A stretch of DNA of 64,000 nucleotides from Larix kaempferi (GCA_027924585.1 BSBM01000007.1:10941501-11005500), one strand, 5' to 3'; positions 12,596 through 24,627 are shown, numbered from the stretch's first letter. Notes: generated from the sequence alone by a model not told the origin. Made by a program: numbers and translations.

Positions 12596-13474
12596 TCAAG
12601 CGTAATACCGCTTGAGGTAGAGCCCATTTCTAGGCTCCTTCAAGACAGTCCCCTCATAGTCTTCTAATTCATAGGCTCCTTTTTCCAGGACACACCTCAC
12701 GATGTAAGGACCGTGCCACATGGGGTTGAACTTACTTTCCCCCAGGGGTTCTTTAGCTTGGTCATATAAGAGGACCAAGTACCTTCAACATATTGCTGGG
12801 GACGGACATACCTATTGTACTGAACCTTAATACGATGTTTGTTGGCATCTATAGCCACATCAGCATCTCGATGTTGCTCGTCAAGTTGCTCAAGGTGGAT
12901 TAAACATTGCTCAAGACCCGTCGTATCAGGGAGGAGCTCTATAGCAAGTTTAAGTGAAGGGATATCGCATTCAATCGGTAAAAGTGACTCCACACCATGA
13001 ACTAGCTGAAATGGTGAGAACCCGGTGGCAGTCTTGACTGTAGTTCGATATGCCCACAAAGCAGGATATAACATGATGTGCCAATTGGTCTTGCTTTGTT
13101 GGATGGTATGTTGGAGAATGGTCTTCAAAGACTTATTGACTGCTTCTACTTGACCATTCGCTTGGGGATAAGCAATCATTAAGCACTCGCTCTGCTTCTT
13201 CGTGAGTTAAGCAACGACGAAGAATAGAGTCCTCTCCTCGGTGATACAAAGTGTTACCGATGATAGTATAATCTTTCGCGTGATGTTTTAAACGCCATCG
13301 CTCATCTCGTGAATAGTGCAGAGGAAACTTCAATGTTTGGAGATATACAATGACATCCCAATACCAAGGGTCCTCTAACGAGATCAGAAAGAAGTGCTCA
13401 TCCACAAAGGAATCTTCATGAATGACATCTTCATCAAGTCTCGGAAGGTCCGACATAAGATCAGCAAATACCAA
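12596..13474 (-). pseudogene. Integrase remnant of element B, catalytic core deleted
   Basis: The upstream piece (13474-13150) is the linker and the start of the integrase N-terminal region, ending at EEAERVLNDC. It jumps directly, with a frame change, to YPQANGQVEAVNKSLKTILQ at about 13170, which normally lies after the second catalytic Asp. The zinc-binding HHCC part and most of the DDE core are therefore missing. The rest reads through LWAYRTTVKTATGFSPFQLV and the C-terminal barrel (FNPMWHGPYIVRCVLEKGAY) to 12596, with a frame change near 12750. B cannot encode a working integrase. Confidence 0.8.
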
Positions 13475-14639
13475 TGAAAATCACCGACTTTGCTGAAGCA
13501 AAATCAAGATCAAATTCTTGAAGGATAACAATACATTTATTGTACTTCCCCCCGATAAGGCGTCGTGATAGCATGAACTGAAATGTATTGATATGCGCGA
13601 CAACTGTAGTGGTTCTAAGCAGAATGTAATGTCGTAACTGTTGGATTGAATGAACAGTCGCAAGCGCTATCTTTTCCACATGAGTATACCTTAGCTCAGC
13701 GTCTGCTATATTTTGACTAAGATAATAGATGACATGCTCGACAAGCGCATCATCAACCTGAACCAAGACCAAGCAAATCGTCTCTTGAGATGTGGCCACA
13801 TAAAGGATAAAATATTGTGCGAAGTCTGGTGGACTAAGCACAGGGGTCGATACCAAAGCTTTCTTAAGGGCGTCGAAAGACTGCTGGGCTCGCTCATCCC
13901 AGATAAAAGGTGTGTCCTTCTTCAATAAGTGCATGAAAACTTTGGTAAGATTAGCATAATTGACTACGAAATGGTGTAGAAAAGTGGCTCTCCCTTGGAG
14001 GCTCTGAAGTTGTAACAAATTATGCGGAGAAGGCAATTGAAGTATTGCCTCAACTTTTAGAGGATCAACTCTAATACCCTCTTTCGAAACTATGAAGCCC
14101 AAAAGGTGACCCATCCTTATAGCAAAGATGCATTTGTTAGGATTCAATCGAATCTTGTATCGTATACATCGTTCGAGAATCATGCAGAGGTGTTTGGGGT
14201 GGTCCACTCTCTTGCGAGAATGGCCGGAAAGATCGTCCAAGAAAACCTCCATAATCTTTTTAAGATTGTGAAAGGCGTAGGTCATGGCACACTGAAATGT
14301 GGATTTGGCGTTTTTAAGGCTGAAGGTCATTTTTCGATATGCAAACATTCCCCAAGGACAAATAAAATATATCTTATGTTGATCCTCGGGTTTGATTTGA
14401 ATTTGGTTATATCCGTAAAATCCATCCATGAAGGAAAAAATCTCACTTCCGATGCAAGCATCCAAGATCTGATCTATGAATGGTGTGGGGAAGTTGTCTT
14501 TCAGACATGCATGGTTCAAATCTCTAAAGTCGGTGCATACACGGATCGTTTCGTGCTTCTTATCCATAGGAACGGGGTTTGACACCCATTCAGTAAGGGG
14601 AATGGGGTAGATGAAACTAGCTTTGAGCCGTTTCTCCAC
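13461..14639 (-). pseudogene. Reverse transcriptase and RNase H of element B
   Basis: This 392-residue open stretch covers nearly all of RT and its RNase H. IRVCTDFRDLNHACLKDNFP is the palm start, IFSFMDGFYGYNQIQI carries the first catalytic Asp, and VFLDDLSGHS is the YxDD site in FLDD form. RNase H follows with FILYVATSQETICLVLVQVD, where the usual first Asp is not obvious, and HVEKIALATVHSIQQLRHY. No second RNase H is seen between this domain and the integrase, unlike typical Tat elements. Upstream, the fingers start is broken by stops near 14640-14680. Confidence 0.85.
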
Positions 14640-15493
14640 ATAGCGGCTGCTTTTCTAGGGTTCACAACACGTAAGCATTGTCAAACCGGTTTAGCGTTGG
14701 GATACATTCTAATCTCATGTTCAACAATGCGGGGGTCTATTCCTAGCATCTCCTCATATGACCAGGCAAAAGCTTCCTGGAGTTCTGTAAACAATTCAGT
14801 GTAAATAGAAATTTCCTCACGAGTGCAATCGTCACCGATGTAGACATTCTCAACTATTCCGGGAGTACGAGAGATATTGATTGACGTAGTTGGGGAAATG
14901 TTAGCCATATTCCCTTCTGCAAAAACATCATGCGACTCCAAAAGAGCCACATGGTGACCAACCATCTTTGCTAGAGTCATCCTAAACTCTTATCGTTCAG
15001 CAAACTCGAGTTTGGGAAGGAAATAAGAGCGATGGTGCATATCTTCCCAAGGTCTCTCACTACCACACATGGCCTCCATAATAGCTTCATTAGAAGGCAA
15101 AGTATCATTGAGGCAATTATGGGAACAAGACGAGTTGGCTGCCCAAACCGGCAGCATAACGGGATCTTCCTCAACTGTCTGGAAAGAAGAGAGATCTGGT
15201 TCTGTAGTGGCTTGTTGAATATGCTGGTAAGCAAGCTCAGCTACAGACAGTGGCACAGACATCCCAACATGCGGAATGTTTCCAGACTTGGAACTCGTGG
15301 ACGGTAAAGTCCATGGATCATCGAAATAGGAAGTCTGGAATGACATATTATGCGAAGGAGGAGGAGCATTGTCGGTAATGGTTCCAATAAAATTCACAGG
15401 TGCGGAAAAATCATAAGTTCCCATCAAGGAAGGATACATGCCAACACCCATGTTCCCAGTTGCCGGCTGAGAATGAGTAACCTGCGGGACTAT
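14640..15493 (-). pseudogene. Protease-RT linker of element B, right up to the G2 insertion
   Basis: Two open stretches (15451-14990 and 14980-14681) encode the Ogre/Tat-type region between protease and RT. It has a Ser/Pro-rich segment and then ELQEAFAWSYEEMLGIDPRI followed by VEHEIRMYPNAKPV, the conserved lead-in to RT. Frameshift and stops separate the pieces. At 15493 the sequence is broken by G2, and it continues at 25018. Confidence 0.75.
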
Positions 15494-15878
15494 TGTTAGG
15501 AACCTATGTCAACCCTTCTCTTTACTATGCTAGTATATTGTTGTTGGATGCATATGCTTTGTAAGTCATCCCGTAGTATTTGTTGATCCGTAGTTTATAT
15601 TAGCCCATAGTATTGACCCATAGTATTGGACGCATATGCTTTGTAAGTCGTTCTGTAGTATTATATGTCCCATGGTTTTGACTCATAGTATTGGGCATAG
15701 ACTTAGTATATAAGTGTGTGTTGAGGTCATTGAAGGCACCGTGAAGTTAATTGTATTGAGCTTGCTCAAAGGTGGTTGCCCCCTCGAAGTGGCCCGTGAT
15801 CAATATAAAAGTGATTATGTTCTATTATTTCTGATATCTCGTGTATTTGCACTAATTAATTATTGCAGGTTCATCCCA
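15494..15878 (+). repeat. 5' LTR of element G2
   Basis: It starts TGTTAGGAACC and ends TTCATCCCA. It is nearly identical to 24641-25012, apart from a short tract near 15610-15640 absent from the other copy. A TATATAAG box is at 15707-15714. Confidence 0.95.
15707..15714 (+). promoter_or_regulatory. TATA box in the 5' LTR of G2
   Basis: TATATAAG occurs about 214 bp into the LTR and is kept in the 3' LTR at 24841-24848. Confidence 0.6.
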
Positions 15879-15880
15879 TC

Positions 15881-15892
15881 TGGTATCAGAGC
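15881..15892 (+). other. Primer-binding site of G2
   Basis: TGGTATCAGAGC, complementary to the 3' end of plant initiator-Met tRNA, lies 2 bp after the LTR. Confidence 0.9.
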
Positions 15893-16182
15893 ACTTTCTT
15901 GGGCTCGTTGGGTGGAATTTCTGCCAATTTTTTTTTTTTCGCATCTGTTGCAGCTTTAGATTTGGGAATAATCCCTATCCGCTTAACTATGGGAAGTACT
16001 TGGGCATAAGCCCTAAAACTCATTGTGAGGAGTACCACAGGAACCCCAAAGTAGCTGGCCCATTGAGAGGACCTGCCAGCGAAAAGGGAAACGACCCCTA
16101 CCTGATTGACTAGTTCCCACTCGTGAGGTAAACAAAGAGTTGTCGTTTGTGGCAAAGCGGTTATCAGTTTTACCTGAGCCAT
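15886..16182 (-). other. Unrecognised 98-residue open frame in the G2 leader
   Basis: A minus-strand frame starts MAQVKLITALPQTTT and includes WELVNQVGVVSLFAG and YFGVPVVLLTMSFRAYAQV. It has a protein-like hydrophobic pattern but matches no family I know. It lies in the 5' leader of G2, between the primer site and the copia insertion, opposite to gag. It could be a captured gene fragment or a chance frame. The last third overlaps a poly-A/T run and the gypsy leader, so only the middle is potentially meaningful. Confidence 0.25.
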
Positions 16183-16283
16183 GGAGTGAGGGGTACTGCC
16201 CCAATACGCAAGCCATCAGACAACATTGGTGGCCGAGTGAAACACCAGAACTGTTAGGAAGCCGCACATACCTGGGGTCCATA

Positions 16284-16874
16284 TGTTGGTTGTGGAGCCA
16301 GATCTTCTAGTCTCATAAATGATATTGTATCAGCCATGTTTGTACCCCAGTTCTGTACACTCACCCCAGCGGGGGGGTGTGGGGGGGCATCGCCCCCCAC
16401 GGGGTTCCAGGGGGGACCATCCCCCCTGGCTGGGGGGTCCGGGGGCTAGCGGTCCCCCGGTGGGGGTTCAGGGGCAGTGCCCCCGAAGGAAATTTTTGGG
16501 GCTGTTTTCGCCAGCTTTTTTGTGGGCCCATGGTTTTGGGTATCCCGTGGTATTTTCCCATTGTATTTCCCTTATAAAAGAAGGACATTGTAATACGGCT
16601 AGGGTTGATGTATTAGGTTTTATGCATTGTAAAGATCTTTGAGATCTGGAGAGAGACTGTGAAACAGAGAAGAGGAAGTGCAGCGGTTGTGCTGCAGGTT
16701 GTATCCCTTCATCTTGCTGGACGGTAATAATAATAAGGACTGGCAAATTCAGTGTGGACGTAGCCCAAGTTGGGTGAACCACGATATATCTGTGTCTCTC
16801 TTGTAATGTGTATGTGTGATTATATTTGCATTTTCTGTTTATTGTTATTGCTCTGCGATCCTGTTTTTCTAACA
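16284..16874 (+). repeat. 5' LTR of copia element
   Basis: It starts TGTTGGTTGTGG and ends TTTTTCTAACA. It contains a GC-rich block (16371-16490) with runs of seven G and several hairpin modules. It is about 61 bp longer than the 3' LTR because of extra modules in that block. A TATA box TATAAAAG is at 16573-16580. Confidence 0.97.
16573..16580 (+). promoter_or_regulatory. TATA box in the copia 5' LTR
   Basis: TATAAAAG precedes AAGGACATTG and is identical at 21142-21149 in the 3' LTR. This is the likely core promoter of the element. Confidence 0.7.
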
Positions 16875-16876
16875 AT

Positions 16877-16888
16877 TGGTATCAGAGC
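16877..16888 (+). other. Primer-binding site of copia element
   Basis: TGGTATCAGAGC follows the LTR after two bases and is complementary to the initiator-Met tRNA 3' end. Confidence 0.95.
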
Positions 16889-16949
16889 CAAAGGTCTATT
16901 TGGCAGTTAAACCTGCAGGAAGCTAGGGTTTCTGGTTCGAGTGGGAGCA

Positions 16950-19900
16950 ATGGCAGAAGAAGGAAAGTTTAAGGTCGAGAAGTTTAACGGCCAAAACTTC
17001 GGGTTATGGAAGATGCAAATGGAGGACTATCTATACCAGAAGGATCTATTCTTACCGTTGGGAGGAAAAGCAAAGCAGCCGACGACTATGAAGGACGAAG
17101 AATGGGTGGTTCTTGACAGAAAGGCTCTGGGAACAATACGGTTGAGCCTGGCTTCGTCGGTGGCTTTCAATATCTCAAAAGAAACGACAACAGAGGGTTT
17201 GATGAAAGCATTGGGTAAGCTGTATGAAAAACCCTCGGCTTCCAACAAGGTATTTCTAATGAAGCGTTTATTTAATATGAAGATGTCTGAAGGTGGATCT
17301 GTTACTGATCATTTAAATGAGTTTAATACGGTTACAAATCAGTTAAGTTCTGTAAGTGTGAACTTTGATGATGAGGTTAGGGCTCTTCTAATCTTGTGTT
17401 CATTGCCAGAAAGCTGGAATAGCTTGGTCATGGCTGTAAGTAACTCTGTCTCTGGTTCAAACACCTTGAAGTTTGATGATGTTATTGGTGTTATTCTTAG
17501 CGAGGAAATGCGAAGAAAAAGAACAGGTGAGACATCAGGTAATGCGTTGACCATGGAAAGCAGAGGAAGACAAAAGGAGAGAGGAAAGAGCCAAGGTAAT
17601 CGTGGAAAGTCTAAAACGGGCAGATCCAAGTCCAGACTGGGAAAGATAGAGTGCTGGAACTGTGGAAAGAAAGGACATCTGAAGAAAGACTGCAAATCTC
17701 TAAAGAAGAAAGGAGATGCACAGAAGGAGACTACCTAGGAAGCAAATGTAGCAGGTGATGTGTTACAAGATGCTTTGATTCTTGCATTAGATAATACTAG
17801 TGATTATTGGGTAGTAGATTCAGGAGCTTCATGTCATGCTACACCCCATAGGAAATACTTTCATGAGTATGTTCCTGGCGATTTTGGACATGTTTTATTG
17901 GGTGATGATGAGCCATGTAAAATTGTTGGAATGGGAAAGGTATGGATAAAAGTTAAGAATGGAACTGATTGGTTGTTGAAAGATGTTAGGCATATTCCTG
18001 CTATGAAAAGAAATCTGATCTCAACAGGGCAGTTGGGAGATGGCGGTTGTCTATCTACGTTCGGAGAAAAGTGGTGGAAGATCACTAAAGGATCAATGGT
18101 GATAGCAAAAGGAGACAGAGTAGGTACGCTGTATTTATGTCCTCATAATACTGACCATTCTATCTCTTTAGCTTCCACAGGAACAGATACAGAATTGTGG
18201 CATCATAGGCTTGGCCACATGAGTGAGAAGGGGATGCAGATTCTCCACTCAAGGAAGTTGCTGCCGGATTTGAAGCAGGTAAGTTTGGAATTCTATGAAA
18301 ACTGTGTTTATGGAAAACAGAAGAGAGTCAGATTTCTCAGGGTTGGGAAACAGAAGAAGAATGAAAAATTAGAGCTTGTGCATACAGATGTATGGGGACC
18401 GGCTCAGGTACAATCTCTTGGTGGCTCTCATTATTATGTTACATTTATTGATGATGCAACTAGAAAAACTTGGGTTTATTGCATTAGACAGAAATCTGAT
18501 GTGTTTGCTACTTTTAAGAAGTGGAAAGCTTTGGTTGAGAATGAGACAGGAAAAAGATTGAAGTGTCTCAGATCTGATAATGGAGGTGAGTACCGCGGCA
18601 AGGAATTTGATAGTTACTGTTCATACCATGGGATTCGTAGAGAGAAGACAGTCCCAGGAACACCACAGGAAAATGGTGTGTCAGAAAGGATGAACAGAAC
18701 GATCATGGAGCGTGCAAGGTGTATGAGACTGCATGCAGGGTTGCCCTTACAGTTTTGGGCGGATGCTGTAAATACTGTTGTTTATTTAATAAATAGAGGA
18801 CCTTCAAGTGCTTTGGATGGTGGTATTCCAGAGGAAGCATGGATAGATAAAAAGGTAAACTACTCATTTCTGAGAACGTTTGGTTGTGAAGCATTTGTCC
18901 ATATTGATAAGGAAAATAGAACAAAGCTTGAAGCTAAATCCAAGAAATGTACCTTTATTGGATATGGGGTTGATGAATTTGGTTATCGTTTATGGGATTA
19001 TGAAAATAACAAAATCATCAGGAGCAGAGATGTGATATTCAATGAAAAGGTCATGTATAAAGATCAGTTGCAGGGAAAGAAACAGGAAAAGGAAAGCACA
19101 GAGTACATAGTGCTTGATGAAGTTAAAGAAAATGAAGTTCCGAAGGTGCCAGAAAATCAAGAGCAGCAGCAAGTACCTGGAACTCCTGCAACTGTAAGAA
19201 GATCTACCAGGTTAAGTAGACTCCCTGAACGATACTCTCCTTCAATGTATTATTTATTGATGACTGATTCTGGTGAACCAGAATGTTATGAAGAAGCAAT
19301 GCAGGTGGAAACTAGAAAGAAGTGGGAGCAAGGCATGAATGAGGAGATGGACTCATTGGTAGGAAACCAGACTTGGGATTTGGTTAAGTTGCCTGCTGGT
19401 AAAAGAGCATTGCAAAACAAATGGATTTACAGGTTGAAGGAAGAAGAAGGAGGTAAGAAGCAGTACAAGGCCAGACTTGTTGTAAAGGGGTTTGCACAGA
19501 AGAAAGGTATAGATTTTGATGAAATATTTTCTCCTGTTGTTAAGATGACTTCAATTAGGACTATCTTAAGTCTAGTGGCGGTAGAAGATTTGCATCTTGA
19601 ACAGTTAGATGTAAAAACAGCCTTCCTCCATGGGGATTTGGAGGAAGAAATATATATGCAGCAGCCACAAGGGTATGAGGTCAAAGGTAAGGAGGATCTA
19701 GTATGCAGGTTGAAAAAGAGCTTGTATGGCTTGAAGAAAGCTCCAAGGCAGTGGTATCTAAAGTTTGACAGGTTTATGACAGAACAAGGTTATAGTAGAT
19801 GTCATTCTGATCACTGTGTTTATTTCAAGAAGCTAGACAATGGAAGATATATTATCTTGTTATTGTATGTGGATGACATGCTTGTTGCAGGGTCTGACAT

Positions 19901-20828
19901 GCAGGATATAAATGTACTCAAAAGGAAGCTAGCTAATTCATTTGCGATGAAGGATTTGGGTGCTGCAAAGCAAATCCTTGGTATGAGAATAATGAGAGAC
20001 AGGAAAAATCGCAAATTGACATTGTCTCAAAGTTAGTACATACAAAAGGTGTTGGAGAGGTTCAGAATGCAGAATGCAAAACCTGTAAGTACACCTTTGG
20101 CTAGCCATTTCAGTCTAAGTAAGGAAATGTGTCCCAAGACACAAGAAGAGACAGATTACATGTCCAAGGTTCCCTATCAATCAGCAGTTGGCAGCTTGAT
20201 GTATGCCATGGTGTGCACAAGACCAGATATTGCACATGCAGTGGGAGTTGTGAGCAGATATATGAACAATCCAGGTAAAGAACATTGGAAGGCAGTACAG
20301 TGGATTCTCAGGTATTTGAGAGGTACTACCACTGAGGCATTATGTTTTGGAGGTTCAGACACTGTTCTACAGGGATATGTTGATGCAGATATGGAAGGTG
20401 ACAAGGATAGCAGGAGGAGTACCACAGGGTATGTGTTTACTGTAGGTGGAACAGCAGTAAGCTGGATTTCGAAACTACAGAAGGTTGTTGCACTTTCAAC
20501 AACAGAAGCAGAGTATGTTGCCATTATAGAGGCTAGTAAATAGATGATTTGGTTGCAGAGGTTTATGGAGGAAGTGGGTAAGAAGCAGAAGGATAGAAGA
20601 CTGTATAGTGACAGCCAGAGTGCCATTCACCTTGCAAAGAACTCAGCATTCCATTCCAGGACTAAACATATACAGCTCAAGTACCATTTCATACGCTCTG
20701 TTCTAGAAGATGAACTGTTAAAGTTGGAAAAGATACATACTAGCCAGAATCCTGCAGACATGTTCACAAAGGTAGTGACCAGAGAGAAACTGAGTTCGTG
20801 CTCGGTTTCAGTTGGCCTTCTAGCATGA
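16950..20828 (+). pseudogene. Copia gag-pol polyprotein with three in-frame TAG codons
   Basis: One frame runs from ATG 16950 to the stop at 20826-20828, interrupted only by TAG at 17736-17738, 20034-20036 and 20541-20543. Gag (first ~260 residues) has the zinc knuckle CWNCGKKGHLKKDC. Protease has WVVDSGASCHATPH. Integrase has HHRLGH and a degenerate zinc pair (FYENC, with Tyr where Cys is usual), then TDVWGP, RSDNGGEY and ENGVSERMNRT for the catalytic triad. RT has ARLVVKGFAQKKGIDF, QLDVKTAFLHGDL and LLYVDDMLVAG. RNase H has YVDADMEGD, STTEAEYVA and SRTKHI. The layout is that of Tnt1-94-like plant copia polyproteins. All three stops are TAG, consistent with CAG to TAG decay. Confidence 0.95.
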
Positions 20829-20901
20829 AGGTGAAGAGGAGAAATTTGCCAAGTCCAAGTCCAGCAAGTGCAGCAGCGGTGGAGTTGTTGTGATCAGTCT
20901 C

Positions 20902-20912
20902 CAAGTGGGAGA
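20902..20912 (+). other. Polypurine tract of copia element
   Basis: AAGTGGGAGA-type purine run directly before the 3' LTR start, the normal plus-strand primer position. Confidence 0.8.
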
Positions 20913-20913
20913 T

Positions 20914-21443
20914 TGTTGGTTGTGGAGCCAGATCTTCTAGTCTCATAAATGATATTGTATCAACCTTGTTTGTACCCCAGTTCTGTACACTCACCCCAGC
21001 GGGGGGGTGTGGGGGGGCATTGCCCCCCACGGGGTTCCAGGGGCAGCGCCCCCGAAGGAAATTTTTGGGGCTGTTTTCGCCAGCTGTTTTGCAGGCCCAT
21101 GGTTTTGGGTATCCCGTGGTATTTTCCCATTGTATTTCCCTTATAAAAGAAGGACATTGTAATACGGCTAGGGTTGATGTATTAGGTTTGATGCATTGTA
21201 AATATCTTTGAGATCTGGAGAGAGACTGTGAAACAGAGAAGAGGAAGTGCAGCGGTTGTGCTGCAGGTTGTATCCCTTCATCTTGCTGGACGGTAATAAT
21301 AATAAGGACTGGCAAATTCAGTGTGGACGTAGCCCAATTTGGGTGAACCACGATATATCTGTGTCTCTCTTGTAATGTGTATGTGTGATTATATTTGCAT
21401 TTTCTGTTTATTGTTATTGCTCTGCGATCCTATTTTTCTAACA
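20914..21443 (+). repeat. 3' LTR of copia element
   Basis: It has the same ends as the 5' LTR. Its GC-rich block has only one hairpin module where the 5' copy has three. Confidence 0.97.
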
Positions 21444-21448
21444 CCATA

Positions 21449-22129
21449 TCTATTTTCAGTTGAACTGTTGCCGATCACTTCCACTCCAGATCCATCCGTT
21501 TCAGATCTATTCTGAAAGTCGTTCTAGATCTAGTCGCCGTTTCAGATCCATCCGTTTTCAATCCCTTCTATGCCATTGCAGATCCATCTGTCGCGGACCC
21601 CTTCCACGCCGTTGTTGCTAATCCATTTCTGAACAAAAAAAAAAAAAAAAAAAATTCCAGTTTTTTCCCCATATCTCCCTTGTTTTCACTCTGTTTCCCT
21701 TGAAATTTTTGGGGAACCCCTGTCATCCCATTTTGCATCTTTCATTATTGAGGACCCTCTCCCCAATTCCCCTTCCCAAAGCCCGAAATCCCACATTTGT
21801 CTATTTTTAGGGTTTGCCATAACTTCCTCAGATTTCACCCAATCACCTTCAAATGTTACCACAGAGTTCCTTTCTGACTTCTGCTTCTTTGTCCCTCTCT
21901 GCCTAATTTTCTCATTCTATCACCCCGCTTCTGAAATCCCCCTTTTTGCCTTCTTTTCCTTTCGACAGTGTCCAAAATCTAGTCAAACCCCAATTACCCT
22001 TCAGATTGTTTCCCCAATCCAAATTTCCCTTTACTAAATCAGCTTCTGTTTGTGTTTTTCTACCCATTCCACCAAAAAAAAAAAAAAAAACCTGGTTATT
22101 GTTGTCACCCGTGCAGGAGCACACACCAT
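21449..22129 (+). other. G2 5' leader after the copia insertion
   Basis: No gene is supported. The stretch has several repeats of AGATCCATC and CCGTTTCAGATC, an A run at 21636-21655 and another at 22074-22090. It leads to the gag ATG at 22128. Confidence 0.6.
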
Positions 22130-24590
22130 GGAGGAAGCACTTGCAGCCATCCAAACCAAACTCCAAGATCTGGATGAAAAATTTCTCAGCCTCCATCTTC
22201 AGCATTCAGCCATGAACAATACCAGACAGCCCGAATCTTTTGCAGCCACCGGGTTCTCTGCTTCTAGCAATTTTCGTGGGCCGAAGCTTGCTTTTCCTCG
22301 CTTCAATGGTACTAATCCGACTAGATGGATATACCGAGAAGAACAATATTTCAGTCTGCATAATACTTTTGATGTTCAAAAAGTTCCACTTGCATCCTTT
22401 CATTTGGAACAGGAAGCCCTTCAATGGTACCGTTGGTACATCAAAGCTCATCCCGAGCCAAACTGGACAGATTTTTGCCAACTCATTTTGCCACAATTTG
22501 GTCCTAGTGCTTTTGACGACTTCACAGGAGCACTCACTAAACTTCACCAAACTGGCACAGTGAGAGAGTATCAGATGGAATTTGAGAAACTAGCCAATCA
22601 CATAGAAGGATTGTCTCATGAATTCTACAGGAGTTGTTTTATCAGTGGTCTCAAGGATGAAATCTGCTCAGAGGTCAAAATGTTTTGTCCCAACACAATG
22701 ATGGAAGTCCTAGGGTTGGCTAAGTTGGCCGAGGACAAGATCACAGCTCAACAACGCTCCAAACCCACCTTTGTTCCCTTCAGAAATATGGGTTCCCAAT
22801 GACCTCCCATCACGCCTGCTCCTCAACCAACTCCTATCAAGCATTTGTCTGAAATAGAAATGCAGGCACGCCGAGAAAAAGGGCTTTGCTATAATTGTGA
22901 TGAGAAATTCACTCGGGGACATAGATGTGTTCAACAAAAGATCTATCTCTTGGATGTGGATTCTCCGCCTGCCTTAGAACTTGGTGAAGAAGCTACAGAT
23001 ACAGTAGATGATCCGATCGACATTCAACACCCGCTTGTTGACACCCCATCTCAGGACGACCCACCCGAGATCTCTCTCCATGCGGTAACCAGCGTCACCA
23101 CCCCACAAACAATGTGGGTCAGGGGATACTTCAAGAAGCTCCCTCTTACCATACTCATTGATTCTGGTAGCACTCATAACTTCATTGACCCTCGGATTGC
23201 CAAACAGGATGATTGTTTTTTCCATCCTTGCTCCAACTTTGAAGTCATGGTTGCCAATGGGGGCACCTTACCTTGCAAGGGGAAGTGTCACAATGTGCGT
23301 ATCTCTATGGAAGATTATAACCTATGCTCCGACATGTTTTCCTTGTCCTTAGGTGGATGTGATGTGGTTTTGGGCGTTCAATGGTTACGCACACTTGGCC
23401 CCATCTTATGGGATTTTGTTGAACTTTGGATGTAGTTTAAAGTCAATGGGGCACAACACAAATTTAGGGGCTTACAACCAGGGTCTCTCTGCATCATCAG
23501 TTCACATCGCCTGGAAAAAATCCTTAAGAAGAATTCACATGGTGTCATCGCTCAGCTCAATTCCATTCAGGTGCACCCATCAACAGTCTCCACTACTTCC
23601 TTGGATAGATATGAAGGTATCTTTGCTGAACCACTGAGCTTGCTGCCTTCAAGAGACCTTTCCGGTAAGAATGTAGCCACATCTACCTCTCAGCAGGAAA
23701 TGATGGCTATTTTGCATGCAGTACAGAAGTGGCAGCCATACCTATTAGGAAATTATTTCTGCATCAAGACTGATCTCCCGAGTCTGGAAAATTTTCTGGA
23801 ACAATGGGTCTCCTCCCCAACACACCTGCAATGGGTTATCCAACTCATGGGTTATCCCTATGTGATCACTTACAAGAAGGGTAAGGACAATATGGTGGAA
23901 GATGCTCCTTCTCGCACAATTGATGACCCAGTTTCTCTTACAGCTCTTTCTCTGCTTGTTCCAAATTGGTTGCAATATGTTCAACAGGGCTATCTCTTCT
24001 ATGAACTCCATGCTTCTTCATCAACAGGGCACTTTGGGTTCTGCAAAATGTATGACCAGGAATAATGTAACTTCTTTTGGCCGGGACTAAAAATGACAAT
24101 TCAACAGATGGTGGCTAACGATGATACTTTCCAAGTCAACAAGGGGGAACCGACACTCCTTTCGGGATTGAGCAAACCCTTGCCCATCCCTACACAGCTT
24201 TGGCCAACTATTTCTATGGATTTCCTAGCAGCACTTTGGTGGTACAATACCACATCTCAAAGGACACCATATGAAGCAGTCTATGGATAAACACCGCCAG
24301 TTCTTCTTCCATACACCCTTAGCAGCTCCCCAGTTCAGGAAATTGACTCGGTTCTTCGAAACTGCGATCAGATTGTTCTCATTCTGCAGGACAATCTTCA
24401 CATGGCTAGAATTCGCCTGGAACAACAAGCCGATCAGCACTGTTCTGAGCGCATTTTCCACGGAGCTGACAGGGTTCTTCTTCATCTACAGCCTTCCAAG
24501 GAATCCTCCTTGACACTCCAAAGGCGTCAGTGGCCCGAAATGCAAACCGAGGATGCTATTGGGGAACCACTCCTTCAGATTCTGCAGTAA
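22128..24590 (+). pseudogene. G2 gag-protease joined in frame to partial RNase H and integrase; RT and integrase core missing
   Basis: The frame starts at ATG 22128 (MEEALAAIQTKL). Gag has LAFPRFNGTNPTRW and YQMEFEKLANHIEGL. After a stop at 22801-22803 come the knuckle CYNCDEKFTRGHRC and protease ILIDSGSTHNFIDP. The frame passes YEGIFAEPLSLLPSRD, the usual lead-in to RT, and goes directly to QEMMAILHAVQKWQPYLLG of RNase H, so RT is gone. It continues to PIPTQLWPTISMDF, with the first integrase Asp, then jumps to WWYNTTSQRTPYEAVYG, so the DDE core is gone. All these segments stay in one frame, with only single stops between them. The conserved integrase zinc Cys residues are also lost. Confidence 0.85.
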
Positions 24591-24627
24591 TTTCTCCAAC
24601 CAAAGCTTTGAGGACAAAGCTTTTTCT

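Larger units (their letters stand above)
16284..21443 (+). mobile_element. Full-length Ty1/copia retrotransposon inside G2
   Basis: The element has LTRs at 16284-16874 and 20914-21443, an initiator-Met primer site and a purine tract. The target duplication CCATA is exact at 16279-16283 and 21444-21448. Inside is a single gag-pol frame in the order gag, protease, integrase, RT, RNase H, which is the copia order. Its frame is broken only by three TAG codons. LTRs that match almost everywhere outside one GC-rich block make it the youngest insertion in the stack. Confidence 0.97.

Noticed and set aside
14106-14582. Plus-strand open frame of 158 codons
   Set aside because: It is the complement of the RT of element B; RT motifs on the minus strand explain the sequence.
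16319-16642. Gly/Pro-rich open frames in both copia LTRs
   Set aside because: They come from the GC-rich hairpin block of the LTR and are not conserved as protein between the two LTRs.
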